Source: Burkholderiaceae bacterium (GTDB lineage: Bacteria; Pseudomonadota; Gammaproteobacteria; Burkholderiales; Burkholderiaceae). Taken from it: DNA of 64,000 bases. The notes under the pieces are model-generated. The model was given only the letters and a program-made list of their open reading frames with translations. It ran no database searches and was not told the origin of the DNA. The translations under genes were made by a program, and so were the position numbers. Shown here piece after piece: positions 30,701-43,299 of the stretch. The DNA lies in the NCBI GenBank assembly GCA_947448415.1, contig CANFMT010000008.1, forward strand, positions 1 to 64,000, written 5' to 3'. The stretch's first letter is position 1. Every line of letters starts with the position of its first letter.

Positions 30701-33091
30701 TTAGCCAGCAATTTGCCTGGGCCTACCAAAATACCAACCCTGGAAGAAATCACAGCCCTTTAGTCGCAATAGGTCAAATTGCTCCTCGGTTTCAACGCCC
30801 TCCGCAATAACTTGGATATTCAGCGTTTTGGCTAGACTCAAAATATTATCTACGATTGCTTGATCGTCTTTATTGGCCACCATGCCGGCAACAAATGATT
30901 TGTCTAATTTCAAGTGTTTGATGGGGAGTTTTTGTAAATACGCTAGCGAAGAATATCCCGTACCAAAATCATCCAATACAAATTTCACTTCCTTTTTACG
31001 CAAAAGATCCATTGCAACAATTGCTAAATCAACATTGCTAAGAAAGGCTCCCTCAGTTAACTCAAGGTGGATGCGATGCATCGGAATCTGGTGTTGCTCT
31101 GCCAAGAATATAAATTGTTCAGCAAATCTTAAATTCATTAACTGATGCGCGCTAATATTGATCATCAATATATTGTCTTGATGATTGCTTAATTGAGACC
31201 AGAAAGACTTATTCCCAAAAATAGCTCTGAGAATTGCATCTCCAACCTCATTAATTTGACCGCTTTTCTCTGCAAAAGGGATAAAATCATCAGGCATGAC
31301 AACCCCGAGTATGGGATGCTTCCAACGCACTAAAGCCTCATACCCAATGCAATCTTGCTGTCGGTTGACGACCGCTTGATATTCGACAAAAAATTGATCG
31401 TTTTGCGCCGCATCTTTTAAGCCTAAATGCAGCTCGTTTTTACGCTCAAAATTAGACTTTAATGTTTCATCAAAGAATCTAAATCTGATAACTGGGTCTT
31501 CTTTAGCTGCATACATTGCTATATCTGCATGCTTGAGGATCTCATCAAACTGAGCTCCCTCTCCCCCAAACACAACTGCCCCCATGCTGGCTCTGGCCTT
31601 CACGCGAACTAAGCCCCCTAAATCAATTTCTTCTGATAGTCCCACTAAAATTCGCTTGATAACCTCCTCAAGAGCGGCTCTTGCATCCTCGGGGTTATGC
31701 CCCAGCCTTTCGAATAAGATCAAAAACTCATCGCCACCGATACGAGCAACCAAATCAGAAGGTCGTACTACACTTTGCAAGCGACCGCCAAACTCTTGTA
31801 ATAAATTATCTCCAACATGATGGCCATAGTTATCGTTGATCGCCTTAAAGTCATCCAAATCAAGATACATCAGACCCGAATAGACCTCCGCGCGCCCTGC
31901 CTCACCAATTGCCCTATGAATACGATCTTTAATATATTGACGATTTGGTAGCTTGGTGAGTGGGTCAAAAAAGATGAGTTCTTGAATTTTTTCTTTTGAT
32001 GCAATCTCATCACTAATATCGCTAATGGCACCAACCATTCGTATCGGCTTACCATCAGCCGCTCTCTCCACTACCTCGCCCCTATCTAAAACCCAAATTT
32101 GCTCATTATCACAACGTAGCATTCGATACTGCACTCGATATGCTTTTTTTCCAGCTAATGCATTCTCAAGAGTTTCCACCACCTTAGGAAGGTCGTCTGG
32201 ATGAATGCGACTCTTAAAATCTTCTAGCGAAAAATAGCTTTGATGTGGATTTTCAGCCAGCATTTCAATCCAGCGTTCGTTATGCTTTACCTCTCCAGTC
32301 ACAATATTCCAGTCCCAAACTCCATCGCCTGTAACGCTAAGAACATGCTGCAATCGTTGCTCGGTTTGTATCACTTTTTGGTTAGCAAGGTTCACTTTAA
32401 GTTCGTTGAATTGATTAATCAGAGCGCGTCTTTCATTTTCTTCAATTCCTAGGACTAGGCCAGTAAATATCACATAGCGCGCAAGCCCCATCAAAAGCAA
32501 TACTATGTAAGTAACTGCAGTAATTGGACCGCCCTGATAAGCAAATCCCACGCCTAAAAATATGATGGTTCCAAGTCTAACTAACCATATCAATCCACCC
32601 AGTAAGTAAATCTGCGCTAAGACGCCCGCAAAAGTATTTAAAGACTTACGATAGTAGTGCTTGGTTAGAAAAAATCCATACAGAAAAATGCTAGCGTTTA
32701 AAACAGCAATAAAGGCTGGTTGATATTGATTGCCATAATTGATTTCCACCAATATGAGACTTGCTAGGATAAAAGATCCTGCAAAAATTGACTCATACAC
32801 TACTCGTTTGAAACTCTTTACCTTGCCAGAGAGATTTGAGATAGCAGAGTTGAATAGAAGCGCACCGACTAGAGCGAGAGCATTACCGACTTTATAAGAT
32901 ATGAACTCAGGCACATATCCTCTGAGTGTTAATAAAATAATTCCAGTACCTGTCGCCACACACCCAGCAATCCAATATCCTATATAAGCAGGTCTATTTT
33001 TTTTAAACTGGATCGCTAATAAAGCGGCACCCGCGTATGAAAACATCGCGAAGAAGACAAACAGAGAGAAAATAAAAATTGAGGTAGTCAT
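30701..33091 (-). CDS. Membrane PAS-GGDEF-EAL protein (c-di-GMP turnover)
   Basis: N-terminal TM region, PAS, RIGGDEFLILFER, YEALVRWKHP and DDFGTGYSSL motifs. Confidence 0.92.
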   Translation of the reverse strand: MTTSIFIFSLFVFFAMFSYAGAALLAIQFKKNRPAYIGYWIAGCVATGTGIILLTLRGYVPEFISYKVGNALALVGALLFNSAISNLSGKVKSFKRVVYESIFAGSFILASLILVEINYGNQYQPAFIAVLNASIFLYGFFLTKHYYRKSLNTFAGVLAQIYLLGGLIWLVRLGTIIFLGVGFAYQGGPITAVTYIVLLLMGLARYVIFTGLVLGIEENERRALINQFNELKVNLANQKVIQTEQRLQHVLSVTGDGVWDWNIVTGEVKHNERWIEMLAENPHQSYFSLEDFKSRIHPDDLPKVVETLENALAGKKAYRVQYRMLRCDNEQIWVLDRGEVVERAADGKPIRMVGAISDISDEIASKEKIQELIFFDPLTKLPNRQYIKDRIHRAIGEAGRAEVYSGLMYLDLDDFKAINDNYGHHVGDNLLQEFGGRLQSVVRPSDLVARIGGDEFLILFERLGHNPEDARAALEEVIKRILVGLSEEIDLGGLVRVKARASMGAVVFGGEGAQFDEILKHADIAMYAAKEDPVIRFRFFDETLKSNFERKNELHLGLKDAAQNDQFFVEYQAVVNRQQDCIGYEALVRWKHPILGVVMPDDFIPFAEKSGQINEVGDAILRAIFGNKSFWSQLSNHQDNILMINISAHQLMNLRFAEQFIFLAEQHQIPMHRIHLELTEGAFLSNVDLAIVAMDLLRKKEVKFVLDDFGTGYSSLAYLQKLPIKHLKLDKSFVAGMVANKDDQAIVDNILSLAKTLNIQVIAEGVETEEQFDLLRLKGCDFFQGWYFGRPRQIAG

Positions 33092-33250
33092 GTGTCAAAT
33101 GCGATAAATCAGTCGTTGGGTGCCAGAGCTATCTAGGTTAACAGTCGGACTAGATCCCAGCCCCACTTACCCTTAGTCTAAACGACCCCAATCAATACTG
33201 GGGCCTATTTGAATCAAATCAGTCCTAATTGAGTTAGAAGGTTATAAAAC

Positions 33251-35518
33251 TCATAGAGTGATATCGGGCTCTTGCCTGACGCAGTCAACATAGTATTCGC
33301 TATGCCCATCAATATCTGCCTTGACCAAACCATGAATATCAGTCTCAAAGCCAGGGAACTTCTCATTGAAGTCGCGAGCAAAGTATAGATAGTCAATAAT
33401 GCGTTTATTAAAGCGCTCGCCAGGAATGAGCAATGGAATGCCAGGGGGATATGGCGTCACTAACATTGCTGTAACACGCCCCTCAAGTTGATCCAACGGT
33501 ACACGATCTACCTCCTTGTGTGCCATCTTCGCCCAAGCCTCTGAGGGCATCATGGCAGGCACCATGTCTGATGTGTACATCTCGGTAGTCATACGCGCTA
33601 CATCACGGCTCTTATAGAACTCATGGATTTGTTGGCAAATATCTTTTAAACCAACACGCTCATAGCGCGGATGCTTTGCTACGAACTCTGGCAATACTTT
33701 CCAAAGGGGTGCATTTTTATCAAAGTGATCTTTAAATTGCTGCAACTCTGTAACAAGAGTATTCCAGCGACCTTTGGTGATACCAATAGTGAACATGATA
33801 AAGAAGGAGTACAGACCACACTTCTCAACGATCACGCCATGCTCAGCAAGGTATTTGGTAACAATACTGGCGGGAATCCCCATTGATCCAAAATTACCCT
33901 CGATATCCAAGCCAGGTGTTACAACGGTTGCCTTGATCGGGTCAAGCATGTTGAAGTCTTTGGCAAGTTTGCCAAAGTCATGCCAAGCAGCGGATGGCTC
34001 TAAGATCCAATCGGAGCGCTCGCCAATACCTTCTTCAGCTAAATGATCTGGACCCCAAACTTTAAACCACCAATCAGCGCCAAACTTATCATCTACCTCA
34101 CGCATAGCACGACGGAAGTCCATTGCTTCAGCGATAGACTCTTCCACTAGTGTGGTGCCGCCCGGAGATTCCATCATGGCTGCCGAGACGTCGCAAGAAG
34201 CAATAATCGCGTATTGCGGACTAGTTGAGGTATGCATCAAATAGGCCTCATTAAAACAGTCACGATCTAACTTGGTATCTTCTGCATCCTGAACTAATAC
34301 TTGCGACGCTTGAGATAAGCCGGCAAGCAACTTATGGGTCGACTGGGTTGCAAACATCAAGCTTTTCTGAGTGCGCTTACGATCTGAACCAATCGCATGC
34401 ATATCTTTATAGAAAGGATGGAATGCGGCATGGGGTAACCATGCCTCATCAAAATGTAAAGAATCTACTTTGCCATCCAACATCTCTTTAATCATCTCAA
34501 CGTTATAAACAATCCCGTCATAAGTACTTTGAGTCAGGGTCATGACGCGAGGTACGACACTCTTATCTTTAATGAATGGGTTGGCATCAATCTTTTTCTT
34601 GATGTTTTTCCATTCAAACTCTTCCTTAGGAATAGGGCCAATAATGCCCAAGTGATTACGAGTAGGCATCAAGAAAATAGGAATCGCACCCATCATCGTA
34701 ATGGAATGAATTACTGACTTATGGCAATTGCGGTCAACTAAAACTACATCACCAGGGGCAACTGTGGAGTGCCAAACAATTTTGTTTGAGGTAGATGTGC
34801 CATTGGTTACAAAAAACAAATGGTCTGCATTAAAGATGCGTGCAGCATTACGCTCACTCTGCAGCACTGGGCCGGTATGGTCTAGGAGCTGACCTAACTC
34901 TTCCACCGCATTGCAAACGTCAGCGCGCAACATGTTCTCACCAAAGAACTGATGGAACATGCGACCCACAGGACTCTTTAAGAAAGCAACGCCACCAGAG
35001 TGACCTGGGCAATGCCAAGAGTAAGAACCTTCAGAGGCGTAATTAGTTAATGCACGGAAAAATGGTGGCGCTAAAGAATCTAAATAAACTTTAGCTTCGC
35101 GAATAATATGACGCGCAACAAATTCTGGGGTGTCTTCATTCATATGAATAAAGCCATGCAATTCACGCAAGATATCGTTTGGCATGTGGCGAGATGTGCG
35201 TGTCTCGCCATACAAGAAGATTGGAATATCCTCGTTACGCTTGCGCACTTCAGTAATGAAGGCGCGTAAATTATTTAATGCAGGAAGATCATGATCCTCG
35301 GAATCGGAGTCAAACTCTTCATCATCAATTGAAACAATGAAAGTGGATGCACGAGAAGCCTGCTGAGCAAACGAAGTAAGGTCACCATAGCTTGTTAAGC
35401 CAATAACCTCCATACCTTCATTCTCAATCGCCTCTGCGAGGTCGCGAATGCCGGAACCCGAAATATTTTCTGATCGGAAGTCCTCATCAATAATAATGAT
35501 TGGAAAACGAAATTTCAT
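33251..35518 (-). CDS. Orn/Lys/Arg decarboxylase class I (PLP dependent)
   Basis: SWHCPGHSGGVAFLKSPVG, VTNGTSTSNKIV, DRNCHKSV, FATQSTHKLLAGLSQASQV (PLP lysine motif). Confidence 0.93.
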   Translation of the reverse strand: MKFRFPIIIIDEDFRSENISGSGIRDLAEAIENEGMEVIGLTSYGDLTSFAQQASRASTFIVSIDDEEFDSDSEDHDLPALNNLRAFITEVRKRNEDIPIFLYGETRTSRHMPNDILRELHGFIHMNEDTPEFVARHIIREAKVYLDSLAPPFFRALTNYASEGSYSWHCPGHSGGVAFLKSPVGRMFHQFFGENMLRADVCNAVEELGQLLDHTGPVLQSERNAARIFNADHLFFVTNGTSTSNKIVWHSTVAPGDVVLVDRNCHKSVIHSITMMGAIPIFLMPTRNHLGIIGPIPKEEFEWKNIKKKIDANPFIKDKSVVPRVMTLTQSTYDGIVYNVEMIKEMLDGKVDSLHFDEAWLPHAAFHPFYKDMHAIGSDRKRTQKSLMFATQSTHKLLAGLSQASQVLVQDAEDTKLDRDCFNEAYLMHTSTSPQYAIIASCDVSAAMMESPGGTTLVEESIAEAMDFRRAMREVDDKFGADWWFKVWGPDHLAEEGIGERSDWILEPSAAWHDFGKLAKDFNMLDPIKATVVTPGLDIEGNFGSMGIPASIVTKYLAEHGVIVEKCGLYSFFIMFTIGITKGRWNTLVTELQQFKDHFDKNAPLWKVLPEFVAKHPRYERVGLKDICQQIHEFYKSRDVARMTTEMYTSDMVPAMMPSEAWAKMAHKEVDRVPLDQLEGRVTAMLVTPYPPGIPLLIPGERFNKRIIDYLYFARDFNEKFPGFETDIHGLVKADIDGHSEYYVDCVRQEPDITL

Positions 35519-36429
35519 AAAAACTCCCCTGCTAACTTATCCGATGTATTCGGAATCCACTTATCAAAATTGGTGAGGTCAATGACCCGACCGCCATCTG
35601 GCAAAACCGTGACTATATCGACGAATGTCGCATTTTGCTGCACATTCCGAGGTAAGTAAACATGACGTGCATAGACTTGGTTGGCTAAGCTTTCATGGTA
35701 ACCAGTAAAGGTAATGAGCAAATGCCATTGCTGCTCAATATCCGATTTACCTAAATACTCCTGAAGAGCGCTGTTCTCATCCACGCTATGCATTGCAGTC
35801 CAGGTTAGTGAAAAGACCGGACTTTCGGAACGATGGAGTTGTAATTCCACAGAACGGCGATAGCGTTCGCCTTCGCTAGTCATACTTTCAGCAATTAACC
35901 ACAAGCGAAGTTGAGCCTCAACAATATGTGAACTACGATCATTGGCAACGCGAAACTTGAGCGTTCTTACGCCATCATGACTCCCAACTACCGCAACCTT
36001 TGAAAAGCGCACCCCTGCCGTTGGACGTGTAAAGCGTGCAAAAGCTAAACCAGTAGTTAACGCAGAATAAACAATCCCAAAAAATGCTTCAAAAGTCACA
36101 ATTGCATTTGGCCAACTCCCAACCGGCGTCATGCGACCATAACCAATCGTTGCCATGGTTTGTACGCTAAAGAAAAAAACATCCAGCAAAGAATCTGGTT
36201 GAGCATGGGTAATAGCGCCTTCCCCGCATGCCAGGTAAGCAAAAGCAAAAAGCAGATTTGTGCCCAGATAAACTAATACCACCAGCAATAAGAAGCTAGT
36301 CCAGCTGGTACCTAACAGCCAGTGGTAGAAATTATTTTCTGGTCGCGCAAGCTCTGAGCGCGAAAGCGTGGCGCGATACTCCTCTAAATTAATCCGTGTA
36401 GGACGGCGATTAAAGAGAAATTTACGCAC
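35515..36429 (-). CDS. Inward-rectifier-type potassium channel, KirBac family
   Basis: Selectivity filter TMATIGYG, TM2 ALTTGLAFARFTRP, C-terminal IRK domain; 4-nt overlap with decarboxylase gene. Confidence 0.9.
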   Translation of the reverse strand: MRKFLFNRRPTRINLEEYRATLSRSELARPENNFYHWLLGTSWTSFLLLVVLVYLGTNLLFAFAYLACGEGAITHAQPDSLLDVFFFSVQTMATIGYGRMTPVGSWPNAIVTFEAFFGIVYSALTTGLAFARFTRPTAGVRFSKVAVVGSHDGVRTLKFRVANDRSSHIVEAQLRLWLIAESMTSEGERYRRSVELQLHRSESPVFSLTWTAMHSVDENSALQEYLGKSDIEQQWHLLITFTGYHESLANQVYARHVYLPRNVQQNATFVDIVTVLPDGGRVIDLTNFDKWIPNTSDKLAGEFL

Positions 36430-36441
36430 TACCGTAATGGC

Positions 36442-37008
36442 TTAGGTCTTAGGCAGGGTAACGCCCCGCTGACCTTGATACTTACCACCACGATCTTTAT
36501 AAGATGTGCCACAAACTTCATCGCTCTCAAAGAAAAGTACTTGTGCGCAACCTTCACCCGCATAAATCTTGGCTGGCAATGGAGTGGTATTTGAAAACTC
36601 TAAAGTGACATAACCTTCCCACTCTGGCTCAAACGGAGTCACGTTTACGATAATTCCGCAACGCGCATAAGTACTCTTGCCAACGCAAACGGTTAATACG
36701 CTACGTGGAATCTTGAAATACTCAACTGTTCTCGCCAATGCAAAAGAGTTGGGTGGAATAATACAAACATCGCCCTTGAAATCAACGAAAGATTGTTCAT
36801 CGAAATTTTTAGGATCAACAATGGTGCTATTGATGTTTGTAAATATCTTGAATTCGTCTGCACAACGAATGTCATAGCCATAGCTTGAAGTGCCGTAGCT
36901 TACGATTTTGTTGCCTGCGGCGTCTTGGCGAACTTGCCCAGGTTCAAATGGGCTGATCATGCCTTGCTCGCCCATGCGGCGGATCCAGTGGTCTGATTTA
37001 ATAGTCAT
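36442..37008 (-). CDS. dcd: dCTP deaminase
   Basis: [62 protein letters not shown]. Confidence 0.96.
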   Translation of the reverse strand: MTIKSDHWIRRMGEQGMISPFEPGQVRQDAAGNKIVSYGTSSYGYDIRCADEFKIFTNINSTIVDPKNFDEQSFVDFKGDVCIIPPNSFALARTVEYFKIPRSVLTVCVGKSTYARCGIIVNVTPFEPEWEGYVTLEFSNTTPLPAKIYAGEGCAQVLFFESDEVCGTSYKDRGGKYQGQRGVTLPKT

Positions 37009-37047
37009 GGCCGAATTGTAAAACCTTCGCCCATACCTGCCACGAAT

Positions 37048-37890
37048 TTATTGGGATTTTTGGCTAAAAACAACCCGCTCAGGGGCGTTATAGATCTCGA
37101 AGTGTTTTCCGGAACAGCGAGATAGGATAGTGAGATTGGTTTTTTTCGCTAGCTCCAGGCCCATCAAGGTTACGCCGGAGCGAGTCAATAGGAAGGGAAT
37201 ACCCATTTGCGCTCCTTTGATCACCATCTCAGACGTGAGGCGGCCAGTGGTAAAGAAAATTAAGTCTTTACCGGGTTTATCTGCCAACCACATCAAACCC
37301 GAAATCGAGTCCACGGCATTATGGCGCCCAACATCTTCAATAAAGTGAAGCAGCCTTACACCGCCTTCACCATCTCGCTCAAAAACAGCGCAGGCATGCA
37401 CCGAGCCGGACTTCTTATAAATCGTGTCGTGCACCCGAATAGCGTCTACGAGGGCGATAATTGCCTCTTGAGACAGAGTTGGGCCCGCAGGCAACTGAAT
37501 CTGGGACATCTCCTCCATCAGACCGCCAAACATGGTGCCCTGACCGCACCCAGTAGTAACAACCCGTTTACTGGTTAAAGCATCGATATCTACGGTACTC
37601 CGGCGAGTTTTAACAGCCGCAGAGTCGGTCTCCCAATCAACTTGAATGCTTTCAATATCCTCAGGCGCCTCAACCAAACGCTGGTTACGTAGGTAACCCA
37701 ACACCAGGGCTTCTGGAGCGCTGCCCAGGGTCATCAAGGTCACGACTTCACGTTTATCCATATAGATCGTGAGAGGACGCTCTCCAGGGACATGAGTTAT
37801 CTTGATGCGCCCAGCCTCATCCATAACCTCTACCTCATGCACCAAGGGCACGGAGGCGTTAGACATCTGGATGCTAGGTTTTACTGCCAT
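37048..37890 (-). CDS. fdhD: Formate dehydrogenase accessory sulfurtransferase FdhD
   Basis: TTGCGQGTMFG, HFIEDVGRHNAVDSISG, FFTTGRLTSEMVIKGAQMGIPFLLTRSGVT. Start set to internal ATG at 37890; 37938 cannot be excluded. Confidence 0.93.
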   Translation of the reverse strand: MAVKPSIQMSNASVPLVHEVEVMDEAGRIKITHVPGERPLTIYMDKREVVTLMTLGSAPEALVLGYLRNQRLVEAPEDIESIQVDWETDSAAVKTRRSTVDIDALTSKRVVTTGCGQGTMFGGLMEEMSQIQLPAGPTLSQEAIIALVDAIRVHDTIYKKSGSVHACAVFERDGEGGVRLLHFIEDVGRHNAVDSISGLMWLADKPGKDLIFFTTGRLTSEMVIKGAQMGIPFLLTRSGVTLMGLELAKKTNLTILSRCSGKHFEIYNAPERVVFSQKSQ

Positions 37891-38064
37891 GGGGCACTTT
37901 CTAAGTCGAATCAGTAGAAGTTTATCGGTCAATATCAAGGCCCAATTTAGGGCCTAAAGGGGATTTACTTTAACCGCAGTCTAAAATTAGTGCTTAAAGA
38001 GTAGTTGAGCCAGCATAATTGACCTCCTAAGCCCCATTAATCTTCTTATTTAAGTCCGTTTTAC

Positions 38065-39735
38065 ATGAGCAGCTCCCAACGTCGTCTTCTCGTAACCTCC
38101 GCCTTACCGTATGCCAATGGTCAGATCCATATCGGCCATTTAGTGGAGTACGTACAGACTGATATTTGGGTGCGCTTTCAAAGGATGCGTGGTCATGAAG
38201 TGCATTATGTTGGTGCTGACGATACACACGGCACCCCCATTATGTTGCGCGCTGAAAAAGAAGGTCTCACACCAAAAGAACTCATTGCCAATGTTTGGAA
38301 AGAGCACAAACGCGACTTTGATAACTTTTTAATTTCTTTTGACAATTACTACACCACCGATAGTCCTGAGAATGAAAAGCTAGCACAGAGCATCTATCTC
38401 AAGCTTCGTGATGCGGGCTTGATTGAAAAGCGTGCGATTGAACAAGCATACGACCCCGTCAAAGAAATGTTCTTGCCAGATCGCTTTATTAAAGGCGAGT
38501 GTCCAAAATGTGGCGCCAAAGATCAGTATGGCGATAACTGCGAAAAATGCGGTGCAACCTACTCTCCTACTGACCTTAAAAATCCCTTCTCAGTGGTGAG
38601 TGGTGCTACACCAATCAAAAAGATTTCCGATCATTATTTCTTTAAGCTGTCAGATCCGCGTTGCGAAGAATTTTTACGCGACTGGACTCAAGTAAAAACT
38701 CCTTTGCAGCCTGAGGCTCGTAATAAGATGAAAGAATGGGTTGGTCAGCCAGGAGATAGGAAGCTAGGTGATTGGGATATCTCCCGTGATGCCCCGTATT
38801 TCGGCTTTGAAATCCCCGATGCCCCCGGTAAATACTTCTATGTTTGGCTAGACGCCCCTATTGGCTACTATGCTAGCTTCCTTAATTATTGCCAGGCTAA
38901 AGGCCTAAATTTTGACGAGTGGGTTAAGCCAGATACCGCTACAGAGCAGTACCATTTCATCGGTAAAGACATTCTTTATTTCCATACCTTATTCTGGCCC
39001 GCCACCTTAAATTTTGCAGGTTATCGCACGCCCACAAATGTATTTGCCCATGGCTTCTTGACTGTTGATGGCGAGAAGATGAGTAAATCACGTGGCACCC
39101 TGATTTCTGCAAACAGCGTGATTGACTGCGGCTTTAATCCAGAATGGTTCCGCTACTACTTTGCAACTAAGCTGAACGATAGTATGGAAGATTTAGATTT
39201 AAATCTTCAAGATTTTGTCGCTCGAGTTAATAGCGATCTGTTAGGCAAATACATCAATATTGCTAGTCGTAGTGCTGGTTTCTTGGTCAAACGTTTTGGT
39301 GGCATTGTTTCGGATGAAGCAATGAATAATCCTTTGCTCAAAGAAATTGCTACTGCTAGTGACAAAATTGCAGAGCTATATGAAGGGCGTGAATACGCTA
39401 AAGCACTGCGCACAGTAATGGAGTTAGCGGATAAGGTGAATGGATTTGTGGATGAAAACAAGCCATGGGAGATTGCCAAAGATCCAGAACGCGAGGCTGA
39501 TTTGCAGCATGTCTGTAGCATCACCCTTGAAGCATTTCGGATGCTCAGTCTTTACCTTAAGCCTGTCATTCCTCACGTTGCTGCTGGCGTGGAGGAGTTT
39601 TTGTCGCTTTCACCAATGAGCTGGAGTGATATCAATATCCCACTCTCGAGCAAAAACCCCATCAAGCCATATAAGCACCTGATGACTCGAGTAGAAGCCC
39701 CACAAATTGAGGCTTTGCTGGCGGCAAACTTGTAA
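38065..39735 (+). CDS. metG: Methionyl-tRNA synthetase (without C-terminal tRNA-binding domain)
   Basis: [53 protein letters not shown]. Confidence 0.97.
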   Translation: MSSSQRRLLVTSALPYANGQIHIGHLVEYVQTDIWVRFQRMRGHEVHYVGADDTHGTPIMLRAEKEGLTPKELIANVWKEHKRDFDNFLISFDNYYTTDSPENEKLAQSIYLKLRDAGLIEKRAIEQAYDPVKEMFLPDRFIKGECPKCGAKDQYGDNCEKCGATYSPTDLKNPFSVVSGATPIKKISDHYFFKLSDPRCEEFLRDWTQVKTPLQPEARNKMKEWVGQPGDRKLGDWDISRDAPYFGFEIPDAPGKYFYVWLDAPIGYYASFLNYCQAKGLNFDEWVKPDTATEQYHFIGKDILYFHTLFWPATLNFAGYRTPTNVFAHGFLTVDGEKMSKSRGTLISANSVIDCGFNPEWFRYYFATKLNDSMEDLDLNLQDFVARVNSDLLGKYINIASRSAGFLVKRFGGIVSDEAMNNPLLKEIATASDKIAELYEGREYAKALRTVMELADKVNGFVDENKPWEIAKDPEREADLQHVCSITLEAFRMLSLYLKPVIPHVAAGVEEFLSLSPMSWSDINIPLSSKNPIKPYKHLMTRVEAPQIEALLAANL

Positions 39736-39838
39736 AAAGCCCCATAAAAAGCCCCTTATAATGATGGTTATAGTTACTGAATAACTTTTTGAATAATTTC
39801 TTAAGTTATTGAATTTATTAAGTATTTTAGGAAATACC

Positions 39839-40019
39839 ATGGCAAGATATCAATCCGAAATCACCCAGTTCTTGAATGAACTCAAAACTGAGAAGCCACA
39901 CCTTGAGGCAGACCAGCAGGCAGGTCGTGCCCTTCTGTGGGACAAAGAACCTTTAAGCGTTGAAGATCAACGCCGCGCTAAAGCAGCAAAACTCAAGCAA
40001 CGCGCTTACGTTTATTCGA

Positions 40020-40027
<8 letters not shown>
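39839..40027 (+). CDS. DUF3460 family small protein
   Basis: MARYQSEITQFLNELKTEKPHLEADQQAGRALLWDK; start at internal ATG 39839. Confidence 0.82.
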
Positions 40028-41743
<1,716 letters not shown>

Positions 41744-41803
41744 ACTCTAGGGAGGCGCTGTTCTTTAGGACCTAAATCTCTGCTACCAATCCAAGCGAAA
41801 TAA

Positions 41804-43153
41804 TCAACTATCTTGATATTTCTGAGAAATTTCCTTGAATGCATCCTGCTCAGAAATAAATGCGTCAACAATTAATGGGTCCAAATGAGTGCGTCGCTTA
41901 GAAATGATTTCTTGTGCAGCCTGCTCATGTGTCCATGCTTTTTTATATACGCGCTCATTGACTAATGCATCATACATATCAGCCAGTGCCATAATCCTGG
42001 CAGCCAAGGGAATTGCCTCACCAGCCAGCCCACGAGGATAGCCAGTACCGTCCCATTTCTCATGGTGACCACCTGCAATATTAATTGCAGTAGCAATCAC
42101 ACCGTGATCGGAGTCATCCACATCCGTAGCATTTAAAACGGATTCACCAATCAAGGTATGAGTTTTCATGATCTCCCATTCTTGCTCAGTCAACCCACTT
42201 TTCTTGAGCAGAATATGGTCGGGTATACCAATTTTTCCAACGTCATGCAAAGGTGCCCCCTTAAACAATAGATCAATGAATTGATCAGATAGGGCTTCCT
42301 TATAATGCCCTTCACTTCTGAGGCGAAGGGCTAACACTTTTACATATTTTTGCGTACGAATAATATGATTACCCGTCTCATTGTCACGAGCCTTCGCGAG
42401 CGCGTTGAGAGATGTCAATAGTTGTAATTCAGCTTTTTCAGCCTTTTTATGTGCAAGCTCTTCCTTAATTAAATGATTTTCTACGAGCGCTTTTGCATTC
42501 TCATTGCCAAGTCTATTTATCCAATATCCAATGAGAGCTACATAGGAGATAACAGTAAATGAAAACCAAGACCATCTCAATAAAGAAACCTCAAGAGGCT
42601 CTTCATATAAAGTCATACCAGCTTGATGCTCATAGATGAAGAGAGCAATTAATCTTGCTACAGCAAAAGCTAATTCAATAAATACTGTAAATATGAAAAG
42701 CCGTAGATTTTTTAATCGCACACTGCATAAGCGGAGCAATTCTACTAATTGCCAAATAAGGCATATAGAAACTATCAAAAGGGTAATAAATACCCTTTCT
42801 GTAAATGCCTCTGTTTGCCTGAGATATTCGAAAACCAATCCAAAGATTAATAATACAAATAAGGGTAATAACCCAAGTTTCCTGGCCTTAGGATTTCTGA
42901 GGAAATGACAAAATATCGCCAAATAAAGATTACCAGCTATAACGCAGACGTTGGCTAATGTTAGTAGCACTAAATTGACATGCGGGGCGAGAATAAAAAG
43001 ACTGAAAGACGATGCTGTAGAAATCAATGCTACAAACCAATAATTTTCGGCCTGGAAAAATTTGCCCTTACTGACCAACGGTTTTGAAGCAGCAACCAAT
43101 CCCCACAAGATTAATGAGGCGGTTACAAAAAAGATTTGGTTTGGAAATTGCAC
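41804..43153 (-). CDS. Membrane HD-GYP domain protein
   Basis: N-terminal multi-TM; APLHDVGKIGIPDHIL and HHEKWDGTGYPRGLAGEAIPLAARIMALADMYDAL. Confidence 0.92.
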   Translation of the reverse strand: MQFPNQIFFVTASLILWGLVAASKPLVSKGKFFQAENYWFVALISTASSFSLFILAPHVNLVLLTLANVCVIAGNLYLAIFCHFLRNPKARKLGLLPLFVLLIFGLVFEYLRQTEAFTERVFITLLIVSICLIWQLVELLRLCSVRLKNLRLFIFTVFIELAFAVARLIALFIYEHQAGMTLYEEPLEVSLLRWSWFSFTVISYVALIGYWINRLGNENAKALVENHLIKEELAHKKAEKAELQLLTSLNALAKARDNETGNHIIRTQKYVKVLALRLRSEGHYKEALSDQFIDLLFKGAPLHDVGKIGIPDHILLKKSGLTEQEWEIMKTHTLIGESVLNATDVDDSDHGVIATAINIAGGHHEKWDGTGYPRGLAGEAIPLAARIMALADMYDALVNERVYKKAWTHEQAAQEIISKRRTHLDPLIVDAFISEQDAFKEISQKYQDS

Positions 43154-43299
43154 TGACTGGGGCTCTTAATTTGAATGAATATTTATTGAGGCTTACTTGT
43201 CTATGTCAAAAATATTAATTGAATTACTCAAATAATGCATAGACAAACTGAAAAACAGAATAGCCCCTCATAAATCTAAGGACTATCATTAGCTATTAT

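Noticed and set aside
33092-33250. c-di-GMP riboswitch upstream of the GGDEF-EAL gene
   Set aside because: No recognisable GEMM core motif; only a weak CCCCAATCAATACTGGGG hairpin that may terminate the decarboxylase transcript.
37938-37955. AGGCCC-aattta-GGGCCT as a terminator
   Set aside because: It lies in the divergent fdhD/metG promoter region without a T-run; a possible operator but unsupported.
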